From assembly GCF_001704415.2 (NCBI RefSeq), contig NC_030813.1, positions 14,836,001 through 14,900,000 on the forward strand: a DNA stretch of 64,000 nucleotides, in the 5' to 3' direction. The notes beneath the pieces are model-generated. The model did not search any database. It saw only the letters and a program-made list of their open reading frames with translations, and was not told where the DNA came from. The DNA comes from Capra hircus. Its lineage: Eukaryota; Chordata; Mammalia; Artiodactyla; Bovidae. Shown here in pieces: positions 1-10,600 of this stretch (the stretch's first letter is position 1; each line of letters opens with the position of its first letter). A program made the position numbers and the translations under genes.

Positions 1-1049
1 TCTATTCCCATTCCTCTCCCTGCAGAGCCCCTTCTCCTAATTGCATCTCATTTAAGGTCTCAACTATTTATTATCAAGGTGAACCTTGGGAAGTTTGCAA
101 AAATTCTTTTGCTTTGGTGTTATTTTCTTGCTGTAAATGTTCACAGGGACAGCTTAAATTTTTAAAGCTTAATTTAAAATTAACTGGGAGTGAATTGCAG
201 CTAGAAGTGAAACTAGGGATGCTGAACATAAGAAAGGTAGAAATAATAAAATAAAATTGATGGATAAGAGTCATACAACTAGGGATGAAGAACTTTAAAA
301 TATTCTTAGACACAGAATATGTAAAAATGATCTCTGAAATTAGAATATCAGTTCACTAAGGTGATATATACAGAAAAAAAAAACGCAAAATTCCCTTCCT
401 TTCACAGTAGGTAAATACTGCCTCACCTTGGAAAACAAAGTAGTATAAAGGGGAGAGAAAGGAAGCTACAGAAACAACGATGGGCAGATAAACACGATGC
501 GATGGATGCTGTTCAAAGGTGAAGGTTCAAGAAGAGGGAGGAAGCCCGGGGCTAGGGAGTAATTAAGTCAGGCAGTTTGCCTGCCCTGCCTACGGTTCAT
601 TCTCTCTATTCTTAAGAGATCAAGTTCAGGGGGAAGTTTACTGCAGGTTCTAGAACCACTTGCCTACTCACCTGTACAGCACATTCAACACGGGGTAATT
701 TTAAAATTACTAGATCTGTGGTTCCCAGCCTCCAAGAAGATGCTTTCTCCATAATATGAAGTCACACACAGAGAGAATGTATCTAGTAAGGCCTGTAGCA
801 GAAAAGTTGGCTCAGAGTAGATGACAGTTGGATCTCTGCCAACCCAAATCACCTAAACAGCAAGGCTCCAGGGAACACAGATACTGTTAAGGACCTTTGA
901 GAGAGGATCTTGGTCTGCACACAGAGGAAGCATGAGAGAGATGTTCAATCTGAATCCAAACCCACAGTCTGCTACCAGAATGAGAAAGAGGGCAGAAGCA
1001 AAGGAGATGGAGTGACCTTTTCACCCGCTGTACGTTCTGAATAGCGTAT
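1..1049. other. Unique-looking non-coding sequence
   Basis: AT-rich DNA with no open frame above about 80 codons and no motif I recognise. A short A-run sits near 372-383. I see no exon, promoter or recognisable repeat. It may be diverged old repeat or plain intergenic/intronic sequence. Confidence 0.4.
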
Positions 1050-1246
1050 GCGTGCTCAGTCATGTCTGACTCTTTGCGACTCCATGGACTGTAGCCCACC
1101 AGGTTCCTCTGGCCATGGGATATTCCAGGCAAAAATACTGGAGTGGGTTGCCATTTCCTTCTTCAGGGGATCTTCCCTACCCTGAGATAGAATCTGCATC
1201 TCCTGTGTCTCCTACAGGTGGATTCTTTACAACTGAGCCACCTGTA
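1050..1246 (-). mobile_element. Bov-tA SINE
   Basis: Read on the minus strand this is the ruminant tRNA-derived SINE. The Bov-A body (complement of 'gctcagtcatgtctgactc') lies at the left, and the tRNA-like head, whose complement ends 'gattctttacaactgagcc', lies at the right. Bov-tA is known as a tRNA-like head joined to a BovB-derived Bov-A unit, and is non-autonomous. The head is too diverged to be a tRNA gene. Confidence 0.9.
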
Positions 1247-1272
1247 TTCCATGTATTCCATGAGATTTCCCT

Positions 1273-1654
1273 GTTCAGTTCAGTTCAGTTCAGTTCAGTT
1301 CAGTTGCTCAGTCGTGTCCAACTCTTTGCAACCCCATGAATCCCAGCACGCCAGGCCTCCCTGTCCATCGCCAATTCCCAGAGTTCACTCAGACTCAAGT
1401 CCATCGAGTCAGTGATGCCATCCAGCCATCCCATCCTCGGTCGTCCCCTTCTCCTCCTGCCCCCAGTCCCTCCCAGCATCCGAGTCTTTTCCAATGAGTC
1501 AACTCTTTGCATGAGGTGGCCAAAGTACTGGAGTTTCAGCTTCAGCATCATTCCTTCCAAAGAAATCCCAGGACTGATCTCCTTCAGAATGGACTGGTTG
1601 GATCTCCTTGCAGTCCAAGGGACTCTCAAGAGTCTTCTCCAACACCACAGTTCA
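1273..1654 (-). mobile_element. BovB LINE, 3' fragment
   Basis: Complement of the BovB 3' end. It opens with about six TTCAG units, the 3' tail of the element on the opposite strand, and continues through the C-terminal coding region to about 1654, where similarity stops. The open frame at 1300-1662 on the minus strand is the end of the BovB ORF ('ILKEISPGISLEGMMLKLKL'). It is strongly 5' truncated. At the position where two other copies in the window have a TGA, this one has CAA. Confidence 0.93.
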
Positions 1655-2667
1655 TAACCCACCCCAAATCACCCTTTCCCAATGCAGCTTGAGTCTGTTT
1701 CCATTCTTTGTAATCAAGCAATTTCTAAGAAGGATACAAACCAGCAACTTTTATTCAATGAAATATTTTATAGAAAAATATATTATACCAGCAGAAAATA
1801 TTTATGATTGGAATAGGCATATTATGCAATTGAGTAAAAACTGAGTATGATTTCCAAAAGTGTTTAAAAAACACTTGGAGACCTAGAGCATTGTGCAAGA
1901 ATGGTGATTCCACAACTCACAGCATTAACAGGCATGTTTCCACAGGGTTTCACACCGTTACTGGCAGTTAAGCATCTGTTTTGTTTCTATTTTTTAACTA
2001 AAAAATAAATAATTTTCTAAATATTTTATGCCCCCACAATGGAAAATTTTGAGAGACTGAACACATTTAGCTACTGGAAAACCAGATTTGTATGTTTATG
2101 ATTTAGTCACTCAGTTTATCACTCCACTGAATGCTGCCACCCACTGTGCTGATTTTGAACATTATGAAGTTTCAAATTATGCTTATTCTTTGACATTCGT
2201 ATTTTAATGTGTATCTATAATAGACCATCAGTTAAATACAGAAAACACTGATGTTGAAATGTAACTTAATAAGGAGGAAACAGATCAAAGAGAGAGAGAA
2301 AGGAGTAATATTTCATATTTGCATCAAGATGATTTTCACCAAATCCATATGTGAAATTCATCTGATCAAGATGGTGTTTCCAAAACAGAGAAAATATTGT
2401 GACGATTACTTCAAGTTGACTTTTCATTTATTAGGAATTAAGATTACCCATTTACCCATGCCCACATATTTCCCTAAATTGTACTTGGAAATATCCTGAA
2501 ACTTTCTCCCTTATGTCATCATCTGGATTCAAGCATAAAAATTATTTTAAAAAATGGATTCATTGCAAAAGGCAACACTGGCAAGCATTAGGTAATGAAA
2601 ATATGTTTTGCCTATCTTAAATCTGTGTATATTTGACCCCAAAACTACTAGGTTATTTAAATATTTG
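1655..2667. other. AT-rich non-coding sequence
   Basis: No recognisable gene or young repeat. Small open frames here (up to about 82 codons) are composition-driven, with no family resemblance that I can see. Confidence 0.4.
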
Positions 2668-2873
2668 TGTCAGTGCTCAGTCACCAAGTCGTGTCCGACT
2701 CTTTGCAACCCCAAGGACTGCAGCCCGCTAGGTTCCTCTATCCATGGGATTTTCCAAGCAAGAATACTGGAGTGGGTTGTCATTTCCTTCTCCAGGGAAT
2801 CTTCCTGACCCAGGGATTAAACTGATGTCTCCTGCTTGGCAGGTGGATTTTCTACTTCTGAGCCATCAGGAAA
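2668..2873 (-). mobile_element. Bov-tA SINE
   Basis: Minus-strand copy: Bov-A body at the left ('gtcgtgtccgactctttgca'), degraded tRNA-like head at the right ending near 'gagccatcagg'. It faces the plus-strand Bov-tA that starts at 3012, forming an inverted SINE pair about 140 bp apart. Confidence 0.9.
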
Positions 2874-3160
2874 GCGTTTAAATATCTATTTGTCAACAAA
2901 ATCTATTTGTTCTTATACAGAAGAAGTAAGTTTAAAAAAAAAACATGCTTCACTTGGCCTTATTTCTTAAGCCCAGTTTCACATTCTTTATCCATTAAAA
3001 GAAAGGATTAAGGACTTTCCCTGTTGGCTCAGACTGTAAAGCGTCTGCCTACAATGCAGGAGACCCGGCTTCAGTCCCTGAGTCAGGAAGATCTCCTGGA
3101 GAAGGAATGGCAACCCACTCCAGTATTCTTGCCTGGAAAATCCCATGGACGGAGGAGCCT

Positions 3161-4370
3161 CAGTTCAGTTCAGTTCAGTCGCTCAGTAGTGTCCGACTCT
3201 TTGCGACCCCATGAATCGCAGCACGCCAGGCCTCCCTGTCCATCACCAACTCCCGTAGTTCACTCAGACTCACATCCATAGAGTCAGTGATGCCATCCAG
3301 CCATCTCATCCTCTGTCATCCCCTTCTCCTCCTGCCCCCAATCCCTCCCAGCATCAAAGTCTTTTCCAATGAATCAACTCTTCGCATGAGGTGGCCAAAG
3401 TACTAGAGTTTCAGCTTCAGCATCATTCCTTCCAAAGAAATCCCAGGGCTGATCTCCTTCAGAATGGACTGGTTGGATCTCCTTGCAGTCCAAGGGACTC
3501 TCAAGAGTCTTCTCCAACACCACAGTTCAAAAGCATCAATTCTTCAGCACTCAGCCTTCTTCACAGTCCAACTCTCACATCCATAAATGACCACAGGAAA
3601 AACCATAGCCTTGACTAGATGGACCTTAGTTGGCAAAGTAATGTCTCTGCTTTTGAATATACTGTCTAGGTTGGTCATAACTTTTCTTCCAAGGAGTAAG
3701 CGTCTTTCAATTTCATGGCTGCAGTCACCATCTGCAGTGATTTTGGAGCCCCCCGAAATAAAGTCTGACACTGTTTCTACTGTTTCCCCATCCATTTCCC
3801 ATCAAGTGATGGGACCAGATGCCATGATCTTCGTTTTCTGAATGTTGAGCTTTAAGCCAACTTTTTCACTCTACTCTTTCACTTTCATCAAGAGGCCTTT
3901 TAGTTCCTCTTCACTTTCTGCCATAAGGGTGGTGTCATCTGCATATCTGAGGTTCTTGATATTTCTCCCGGCAATCTTGATCCCAGCTTGTGTTTCTTCC
4001 AGTCCAGAGTTTCTCATGATGTACTCTGCATAGAAGTTAAATAAGCAGGGTGACAATATACAGCCTTGATGTACTCCTTTTCCTATTTGGAACCAGTCTG
4101 CTGTTCCATGTCCAGTTCTAACTGCTGCTTCCTGACCTGCATACAGATTTCTCAAGAAGCAGGTTAGATGGTCTGGTATTCCCATCTCTTTCAGAATTTT
4201 CCACAGTTTATTGTGATCCACACAGTCAAAGGCTTTGGCATAGTCAGTAAAGCAGAAAGAGATGTTTTTCTGGAACTCTCTTGCTTTTTCCATGATCCAG
4301 CGGATGTTGGCAATTTGATCTCTGGTTCCTCTGCCTTTTCTAGAAGCAGCTTGAACATCAGGGAGTTCAC
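3161..4370 (-). mobile_element. BovB LINE, 5'-truncated, nested in Bov-tA
   Basis: The element reads right to left. Its CTGAA-repeat 3' tail is at 3161-3180 and the 5' truncation point is at 4370. It carries most of the RT domain and the C-terminal region. It is flanked by a 14-bp target-site duplication (3147-3160 and 4371-4384). BovB belongs to the RTE clade and is known in ruminants from horizontal transfer. The truncation fits target-primed reverse transcription that stopped early. Confidence 0.95.
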
Positions 4371-4419
4371 GGACGGAGGAGCCTGGTAGGCTACATTCCG
4401 TGGGGTTGCAAAAAGTCAA
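3544..4419 (-). pseudogene. BovB reverse transcriptase remnant
   Basis: Two open frames in the same phase, 3871-4419 (182 codons) and 3544-3795. In the first, residues 1-16 are encoded by the flanking SINE, so it is a chance fusion. RT motif A (AKAFDCVDH) is at residues 61-69, 'GCILSPCLFNFYAEYIM' follows, and the YADD catalytic box is at 159-162. The frame is broken by TAG at 3871-3873 (GAG in other copies) and again by TGA after 'VKKAEC' at 3544. A dead copy, not a host gene. Confidence 0.92.
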
Positions 4420-4688
4420 ACACGACTAAGCAACTTCACTTTCTTTCTGCTCTGAAATCCCACAATTATGGAGAAATAAGGCAAGGTCCAGTGAATTCCT
4501 ACTTGTCTATATCCTAAATATAATTTCATGTCCAAGTGTATCTTCCCAAATGTTTTCTCTGTGGTATAAATATCTCTGAAGACTGACACAGATCATTTTT
4601 TGCCACCAATGAATCACAAAGAGATCATGGAAAATTCAGTGCAAAATCTTTGCTGCATCATATGGAATGCAAATGATTTAAATTATTA

Positions 4689-4819
4689 TTATTTATTTAT
4701 TATTATTAATTTTTTTACTGCAGGGCATGCAGGATCTTAATTCCCTGACCAGGGATGCAAGCCACGCCCCTGGAGTGAAAGTGCAGAGTCTTAACCTCTG
4801 GACCACCAGGGAGGTCCCT
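4689..4819 (-). mobile_element. CHR-type SINE
   Basis: Complement of the cetartiodactyl CHR tRNA-derived head: plus-strand signatures 'ccctgaccagggatgcaag' and 'cttaacctctggaccaccag'. The AT-rich left part (4689-4716) is its A/T-rich tail. Octamer 'aattatta' at 4681-4688 and 4820-4827 may be the target-site duplication, though low complexity makes this weak. 3' truncated relative to the copy at 48960. Confidence 0.8.
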
Positions 4820-5041
4820 AATTATTACTTTTTATTTTTAACAGAGTTTTATATATGCATAAAGTATAAAATAACACTAAGAAAACAAAGCAAAACAAAA
4901 GCAGCAGACTCTTCTTCTTCTTTTTCAATGTCTGCATCCCAGAGGGAAACTCTCTCAACTCTTTTAGTTGATTATTTTTGTCAAACACCTTCCTCTCTCT
5001 AAATGGTATTCTCTTCTTCCTCTGCTTTTTCAGCTATGCCC

Positions 5042-5248
5042 ATGTGCTATGTCACTTCAGTCATGTTCAACTCTTTGTAACCCTATGAACCATAGCCTGT
5101 CAGCCTCCTCTGTCCATGGGATTCTCCAGGCAAAACTACTGGAGTGGGCTGCCATGCCCTTCTCCAGGGCATCTTCCTGACCCAAGGACTGAACCAACTT
5201 CTTTTACGTCTCCTGCATTGGCAGGTGGGTTCTTTACCATTAGCACCA
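5042..5248 (-). mobile_element. Bov-tA SINE
   Basis: Diverged minus-strand Bov-tA: 'acttcagtcatgttcaactc' at the Bov-A end and 'ggttctttaccattagcacc' from the head. It carries many substitutions, so it is an older copy than most here. Confidence 0.87.
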
Positions 5249-5285
5249 TCTTCTATTGCTTTCCCACTAGGGAGCTTATGATTTA

Positions 5286-5318
5286 GGGGTTTTTTTTTGT
5301 TTTTTTGTTTTTTTTTTT
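5286..5318. repeat. T-rich tract
   Basis: Three long T runs separated by single Gs. Simple low-complexity sequence with no gene around it. Confidence 0.85.
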
Positions 5319-5800
5319 AGTAACAATACCTCTTCCCCACCTAACATACCACAGATACATCTTCCCTGTGCTCCATCATCTCAAAAATTCACACCATAAT
5401 AGTGAAAATGGAAAACTATCCTGAGTTTACATTGTGACTCTGCAAAACTATATGCACAGCTAAAGCATTTGTACATCATGAATTATTTTACCTTTCTGCA
5501 TAATATTCTAACTTCCCTGAGCTCATGATTGTCTTATCTTTAATTTGCCTAGTTTTTCGGTACTTTTCACTACTTCTGATTAATTAAAATCCAAACTTTA
5601 ATCATCATGGTTTTTAGGACCATTACATATTCATCTTCTAAAAGAAATCTCTCCTTGAACCTTTCTGACCTGATCCAATCTGGTCCAAATGTCCTCACAC
5701 ACAGTTCACAGCTTTGACCTTTTACTATCACTTGGATTGCACCCTGTATCCTATCTTTCCTGTTTCATACACTAAATGTATGTAGATGATGGAAAGACGT
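5319..5800. other. Non-coding sequence, nothing recognised
   Basis: AT-rich with no long frame and no repeat family I can name. Confidence 0.35.
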
Positions 5801-6024
5801 ATATTGAATAGATGCAGATTACAAATATGTTATATCTTCTGTGGGTAAAAGATGACACCAATGACAAAAAATGAGCTTGTCTGTAAAATGGTCCATCATT
5901 TTGATACTGAATAGATATATTAAATAGATACAGATTACAAATATATTATATCTTCTGTGGATAAAAGATGACACCAATGACAAAAAATGAGCTTGTCTGT
6001 AAAATGGCCCATCATTTTGATACT
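5801..6024. repeat. 116-bp tandem duplication
   Basis: Copy 1 is 5801-5916 and copy 2 is 5917-6024, directly abutting head to tail. Over the 108 aligned bases I count five differences (for example 'attgaata' against 'attaaata'), all of them transitions, and no gaps. The frame-compatible duplication makes the minus-strand peptide at 5819-6034 internally repeated; I regard that frame as non-genic. Confidence 0.95.
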
Positions 6025-6477
6025 CAGTGGCCAAATGTTCACTTTGACCATTTTTTGAAGTGTTAACAGAAGAAGTATACTTCCTTATTCAATAAGAAGA
6101 TACTTTTTAATTTGAGGGAGTGGATTTTATTATAATTAATTCAAAATTCGAACTATAATATTAGAATAAAAATGGAATAATAATAATATTGATGTAACTT
6201 TTTTATTCTGAGTACATTTGGATGTTTAAAACTTTGTATAGCTTCTTGTTCAGTGATAAGCATAATTCCTACTCAAGGCAGTATTGTGTTTCCAGGACTA
6301 GAACTTGTACTAGTTTTAACACAAAGCAACGCAAGGAAAAAAATTGGCAACCACAGTATCTAAATAGAAGACCTATTTTTTCTTTCTAGTTTCTACTGTC
6401 GGTAGCAAAAATGGATACATAGTATTCAGTGCTGTATTATGTAAGCATAGTCCTCTAGGTTTTTCAAAACATGCTGA
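6025..6477. other. AT-rich non-coding sequence
   Basis: No gene or repeat recognised; AT-rich throughout. Confidence 0.35.
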
Positions 6478-6625
6478 CACATATCATTTATCATCATAAT
6501 AATTCTGCAAAATAAGTCAAAACCCTATAACTATCTCCATGTTATAGATGAGAAAGCTGATCAATAGAAAGAATAACATCCTTGGTGCCATAGTGAGCCA
6601 TTGTCTAAACTGGCATCAGTACCCG
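6478..6625 (-). mobile_element. MIR SINE fragment
   Basis: Degraded complement of MIR: 'tcatcataataattctgcaa', 'tatagatgagaaagctga' and a 'catcagtacccgtgg' stretch lie in the order of the antisense MIR core and 5' part. Strongly diverged. Confidence 0.5.
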
Positions 6626-6689
6626 TGGTTCTCAACAGCTAGGCCTGTGATCTTATTATAACTATTACTATTATAATGATCATTTATGT

Positions 6690-6836
6690 ATCCTTCTGGA
6701 AATGGCAACCCACTCCAGTATTCTTGCCTGGAGAATCCCATGGACTGAGGAGCTTGGTGGGCTATAGTCCACGGGTCATAAAGAGTTGGACACGACTGAG
6801 CGACTTCACTTTCACTTTCACTTTCTATACAGCTAT
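6690..6836 (+). mobile_element. Bov-A SINE monomer
   Basis: Plus-strand Bov-A unit without the tRNA-like head: 'ggcaacccactccagtattc', 'gttggacacgactgagcgac', then a CACTTT repeat tail. This is the monomer that is doubled in the Bov-A2 copies at 33289, 53271, 54657 and 59361. Confidence 0.9.
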
Positions 6837-7536
6837 ACTCTTTTTCTTGATTTTTCTCTCTCTCATTCTGCACAAACACATCTCCTATATCCAGGCCTAA
6901 CCTTAGACCCCATTCACTATTCTCAGGGAACCAAATTTAACAGTTATCTTTCCTCAAATTTCTCTGTGGTGATATGAATACCAAGAAACGCAAGCATGTA
7001 CCCACTCATCCAGCTAAACACAGTCATACATATACAAGAGAATTTGACATCATTAGGCTTACAAAGAGATAATATTATAAACACTTCTGTGAATTTTGCT
7101 TTCACAGTTAATATACTTTGAAACTCCCTCCTAACCAATTCCCTTTTAGTGGTTACAAAATCTTCCATTGTATTGATCTAACACTATTTTTCAACCATTT
7201 CTCCACTTATGGGTATTTTCTTAATAGTTTTGTTCTTCATTACCTTGAACCCACAATGCCCCATTTGTGGTCTACTGATGTTCTCAGTCATTAGTACTTT
7301 AAAGACAATGTTGGCTCAGAATCCAAATTAATCTTGATAAATTATGATATTTTCCGTAGAGTTGTAGAAAATCTTGAGTTTTTGTATTTTCGCAAATGTA
7401 GCAGTTACTATTTTTTCAGAATTTCTAAACTTCAGGAAGTAAGGAAATTCATCATTTACCATGAAATATATAACTACATAAAACTAATGCTTATGTATGT
7501 GGATCTGAGCTACGCGTGTGGGCTACCTCATACCAG
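6837..7536. other. Non-coding sequence, nothing recognised
   Basis: AT-rich, frames of at most about 80 codons, no motif recognised. Confidence 0.35.
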
Positions 7537-7885
7537 CCGCTACAGACCAAAACATTATGTCCCTCCAAAATTCATATGTTGAAACTTAATCTACAATGTT
7601 GAAACCAAATCTTACAATGTAGGATTTGAGGCCTTTGGAAGGTGCTTTATTAGTACCTTTATAAAAGAGATCCCAGAGAACTCCCCCATCCCTTTAGCTG
7701 TGAGGTTATAACAAGAAAATGACCAACAATGAACCAAGAAGCTGGCCTTCTTCAGACATTAAATCTGCCAGTTCCTTGGTCTTGGACTTCCCGGCCTTGG
7801 TAATGTGAGAAATAATGTCTTTTATTTATAAGCTGCCTAGTTTATGGTGTTTTGTTATAGCAGCCCACACAGACTAAGACACTAG
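7537..7885 (+). mobile_element. MaLR (MST/MLT1-type) solo LTR
   Basis: Matches the mammalian MaLR LTR order: 'ctccaaaattcatatgttga' near the 5' end, 'ataaaagagatcccagagaa' in the middle, 'cttggacttccc', then 'tttgttatagcagccca' and 'agactaagacac' at the 3' end. It is a long-dead, non-coding LTR; no internal region adjoins it. Confidence 0.8.
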
Positions 7886-7887
7886 TA

Positions 7888-8070
7888 ATATGACCTAGGA
7901 CCAGTTTCTTTACCTTTCTATGTTTCAGACTGAGAATGATTTTATTTTCCTCTTAGGACTTTGGAGAGAAAGTTAAATGTAACTTTGGTACATGTAAGGT
8001 ACAGAGACTAGTGTCCCAAACATAAACAAACACTCAGTAAGTGAGTGATAATTGTAGTCAGTGTTATTGA
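7888..8070 (+). mobile_element. MIR SINE fragment
   Basis: Degraded plus-strand MIR: 'tgacctaggaccagtttctt' corresponds to the core and the 3' part follows ('aaacactcagtaagtgagtg'). The 5' third is missing, cut off at the MaLR LTR. Confidence 0.6.
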
Positions 8071-9287
8071 TGTCATTATGATTCCATTGTAAGTATCTCA
8101 GTTTTTATGTGCCTTTTTTAGCTTAAGAAAAAATTGCTTACCATTGTTTAGAGTGACTAGAGATTTTTTCAAACTCTCCTAATTTTATGTGCTAGAAGGA
8201 AACTTTTAACATTCGAAATAGCTTATAATTAAAAGTACTTAACAGGCTTTCCTCACAGTTTCATGAAGAAAAGTGAAATTCCCAAAGAGGTTGTAAGTTT
8301 TCAGCACTTGCTCTAGAAAAAAGAAATCGTCAGAAGTACTTCCTAGACAGTTTGGCTGTGGCTGCCAAAGCCCAAGGAGCAGACACTGTTTATAAGAGTT
8401 ACCATCCAGCAAGTGGAAATTCAGCTGGAAAGCTGTTCTTTTCTGTCCTTAAATTTCATACACCTCAGGATAATAGTTACTTTGAAAATATTAAGCCAAC
8501 GATAGAACATGTCACATTTCAGTAAACGAACTCAAACATTTGCATGACTAATAAAAGAAATTCCAGTAAAGAAGACAAAAAAAAAAAAGCTTTTTTGAGG
8601 TTGATGGTCTAGAATTTGCTAACTTTTAAAAACATGTAGTGAACAAAAGACATATCGAATTCCATACCACTAATGAGAAAAAATTTGCAAAGCAATGACT
8701 GAGTTGTATAAAATATTTCTTCCATATATAAAGTAAAGAAGTCATCCAAGCTACATCTTTTATGTCCCACGGCAAGAACACACAGAAGTTTGGAAAACGA
8801 CATGGTTCTTTTTTCCCCTGAAGTGCTTGACTGTCTTTTCTCTGTGTCTTTCTGTGTGCTCAAGAAGTGTTACTCACACTCGATAATGTGTTTTTAGTTG
8901 GAAGGTTTTCAGACGCAGAGAAGGGCAGGCACTGATCACTAATCAAGACTCTCAGGTTCAAGCTCACTGCCTCTCACTTAGCACTCAGTCTGCCAACCAG
9001 AAAATAATTTGTTTGAGCCACTAAGGCTTACAGTTATTTATTCTTTATCCTTGATTTTTCAGCGAGGCCACCCCACCACCAATGACCCTTACTAAAAGCA
9101 GCTAGCACTGGAGAAGGACAAAATTCTGATGCTGTGCTTACTTTTAGCAACTGTAGTAAAGATTTTCCAGTGCTGGCCCTTGATCCAGCAGCTCATGTAG
9201 GCTCAGCATTCGGCAGTGCAAGGCAGCTTTAATCTAATTCTCACTTCATTCCCCCCCTCCCACCCTGACTTTCTCTTTAGGACAAGT
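8071..9287. other. Repeat-poor non-coding sequence
   Basis: No young ruminant repeat and no convincing coding frame. From about 9060 composition becomes more even and looks like unique sequence; see the finding on a candidate conserved element. Confidence 0.4.
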
Positions 9288-9331
9288 CTCAGAGAAGAAA
9301 AGGAAAAAAAGAAAGAGAGGGGGAAAAAAAA
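9288..9331 (+). repeat. Polypurine tract
   Basis: Nearly uninterrupted A/G sequence that includes 'gaaagagaggggg' followed by an A run. Such tracts can form triplex (H-DNA) structures; whether this one does is inference. Confidence 0.8.
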
Positions 9332-10028
9332 TGAAGTCATGGGCCTGGCGAGTCATAATACAAAAATGCACTGCTAATTACGGCAGCTATAATTCTTGAT
9401 CCAGCCAAAATGCAGGTACACAATTACTTTACTTGGGGGCAGTCTCTGCTTAACCTCTGCTTTCTTTCACTACCTCTTCAGCACGTACCCTCCTTCAACA
9501 GCAGTTATTGCCTGATGGTAATAACTGACTCTCTGCCTGAGAAACAGAATCCCATGGGAAGCATCCAGGTAAGGAGCACCTGAGCCAATGCCCCAAACAG
9601 GTCTGGGATGGACCATGACTTACCAGGAATAAGAAATAGAAACTCAACAGATTTCATTCCAGCTTTTTAAAGACTTGATGTTTAGAATCAGCAGTGGCCA
9701 GATAATGAGGGAAATTTGGTTCCTTTCAGCAAAAGGAGCTTTTCTAAAATCCATAAATATTTTAGTTCTTTCTTCATGTTAGAGCTATTGTTTTTTTTTA
9801 ATGGACACATAATGTTTGGCTCAGAAGAGCTAGTGTTGTACTTGGGGGGGGGGGTTGTTTACACATTGTGTTCAATAAGAAATGCCAGTATCAACCATAA
9901 CAAAGCATGATGTTAATAATTTGCTGAATAAGAAACACCTACCGAGTGTAATTTCTACTGTGATTTAGCAGAAAAGTGTTTTAGAGAGTGTTTTTACATT
10001 TAAGTTGGCCATGCCTGAAGTTAAAGAA
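9332..10028. other. Repeat-poor non-coding sequence
   Basis: Contains a homeodomain-type core 'taatta' at 9375-9380 and a G run at 9845-9855. No open frame above 64 codons. Confidence 0.35.
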
Positions 10029-10139
10029 GCACAAATATCATATGATATTTGTGGGATATATATGATATATATATGGGATATATATTTCCCACAAATATAT
10101 GATATATATTTGTGGGATATATATGATATATATGGGATC
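10029..10139. repeat. AT-rich palindromic repeat cluster
   Basis: Repeats of 'gggatatatatgatatat'. Two perfect inverted repeats: 10031-10052 (arms 'acaaatatcat', no spacer) and 10087-10117 (arms 'tcccacaaatatat' with the 3-base spacer 'gat'). The cluster directly precedes an L1 3' fragment. Confidence 0.93.
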
Positions 10140-10140
10140 T

Positions 10141-10600
10141 TTAAAAAAATGATATGGATGAACTGATTTATGAAACAGAAATAGCTTCACAGACCTAGAA
10201 AACAAACTTATGGCTACCAAAGGGGAAAAAGGTTGGGGAGATAAATTAGAAATTTGGGATTAACAGATAAACACTACTATATGTAAAATAAATAAACAAT
10301 AAGGACCTACTGTTTGTTCAAGGAATTATATTTAATATCTTGTAATAACCTATAATGGAAAAGAATCTGAAGAAGAATGAACAGGCCATGGAAACCCACG
10401 CCAGTATACTTGCCTGGAGAATTCCATGGACAGAGGAGCCTGGTGGGCTATAGTCCATGGGGCTGCTGAGTTGGATGCAACTGAGCAACTAATACTAAGC
10501 ACAGCACAGCATATATATACATAACTGAGCCACTTCTCTATACATCCGAAACACTGTCAATCAAACCGTATTTCAATTAACATTTTTTTAAAACATGCAA
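10141..10600 (+). mobile_element. Ruminant L1, 3' UTR fragment
   Basis: Typical L1 3' region: 'cttatggctaccaaagggga', 'aacactactatatgtaaaat', 'ataaggacctactgt' and 'aacctataatggaaaagaat'. It is interrupted by a Bov-A SINE at 10376-10512 and resumes with 'tatatatacataactgag' to about 10600. No coding part remains. Confidence 0.85.
10376..10512 (+). mobile_element. Bov-A SINE monomer inside L1
   Basis: Plus-strand Bov-A: 'ttgcctggagaattccatgg', 'gtgggctatagtccatgg', ending 'gcaactgagcaacta'. It splits the L1 fragment, so it is younger than the L1. I could not identify a clean target-site duplication. Confidence 0.85.

Larger units (their letters stand above)
3012..4432 (+). mobile_element. Bov-tA SINE split by a BovB insertion
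   Basis: The first part (3012-3160) is the tRNA-like head plus half of the Bov-A body, ending 'ggacggaggagcct'. The second part (4371-4432) restarts with the same 14 bases and finishes the SINE ('ggttgcaaaaagtcaaacac', then a CACTTTCTTTC-type tail). The segment between (3161-4370) is a minus-strand BovB. The 14-bp direct repeat is the BovB target-site duplication, so the SINE is the older of the two. Confidence 0.93.

Noticed and set aside
1273..1305. TTCAG repeats as an independent microsatellite
   Set aside because: They are the 3' tail of BovB; the same units begin the copies at 3161, 46703 and 57224.
3871..4419. 182-codon minus-strand frame as a host gene
   Set aside because: Residues 1-16 come from a Bov-tA SINE and the rest is BovB RT; the fusion is a by-product of nesting.
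5819..6034. 71-codon frame with an internally repeated peptide as a repeat protein
   Set aside because: The peptide repeat is a direct result of the 116-bp DNA duplication; no coding signals.
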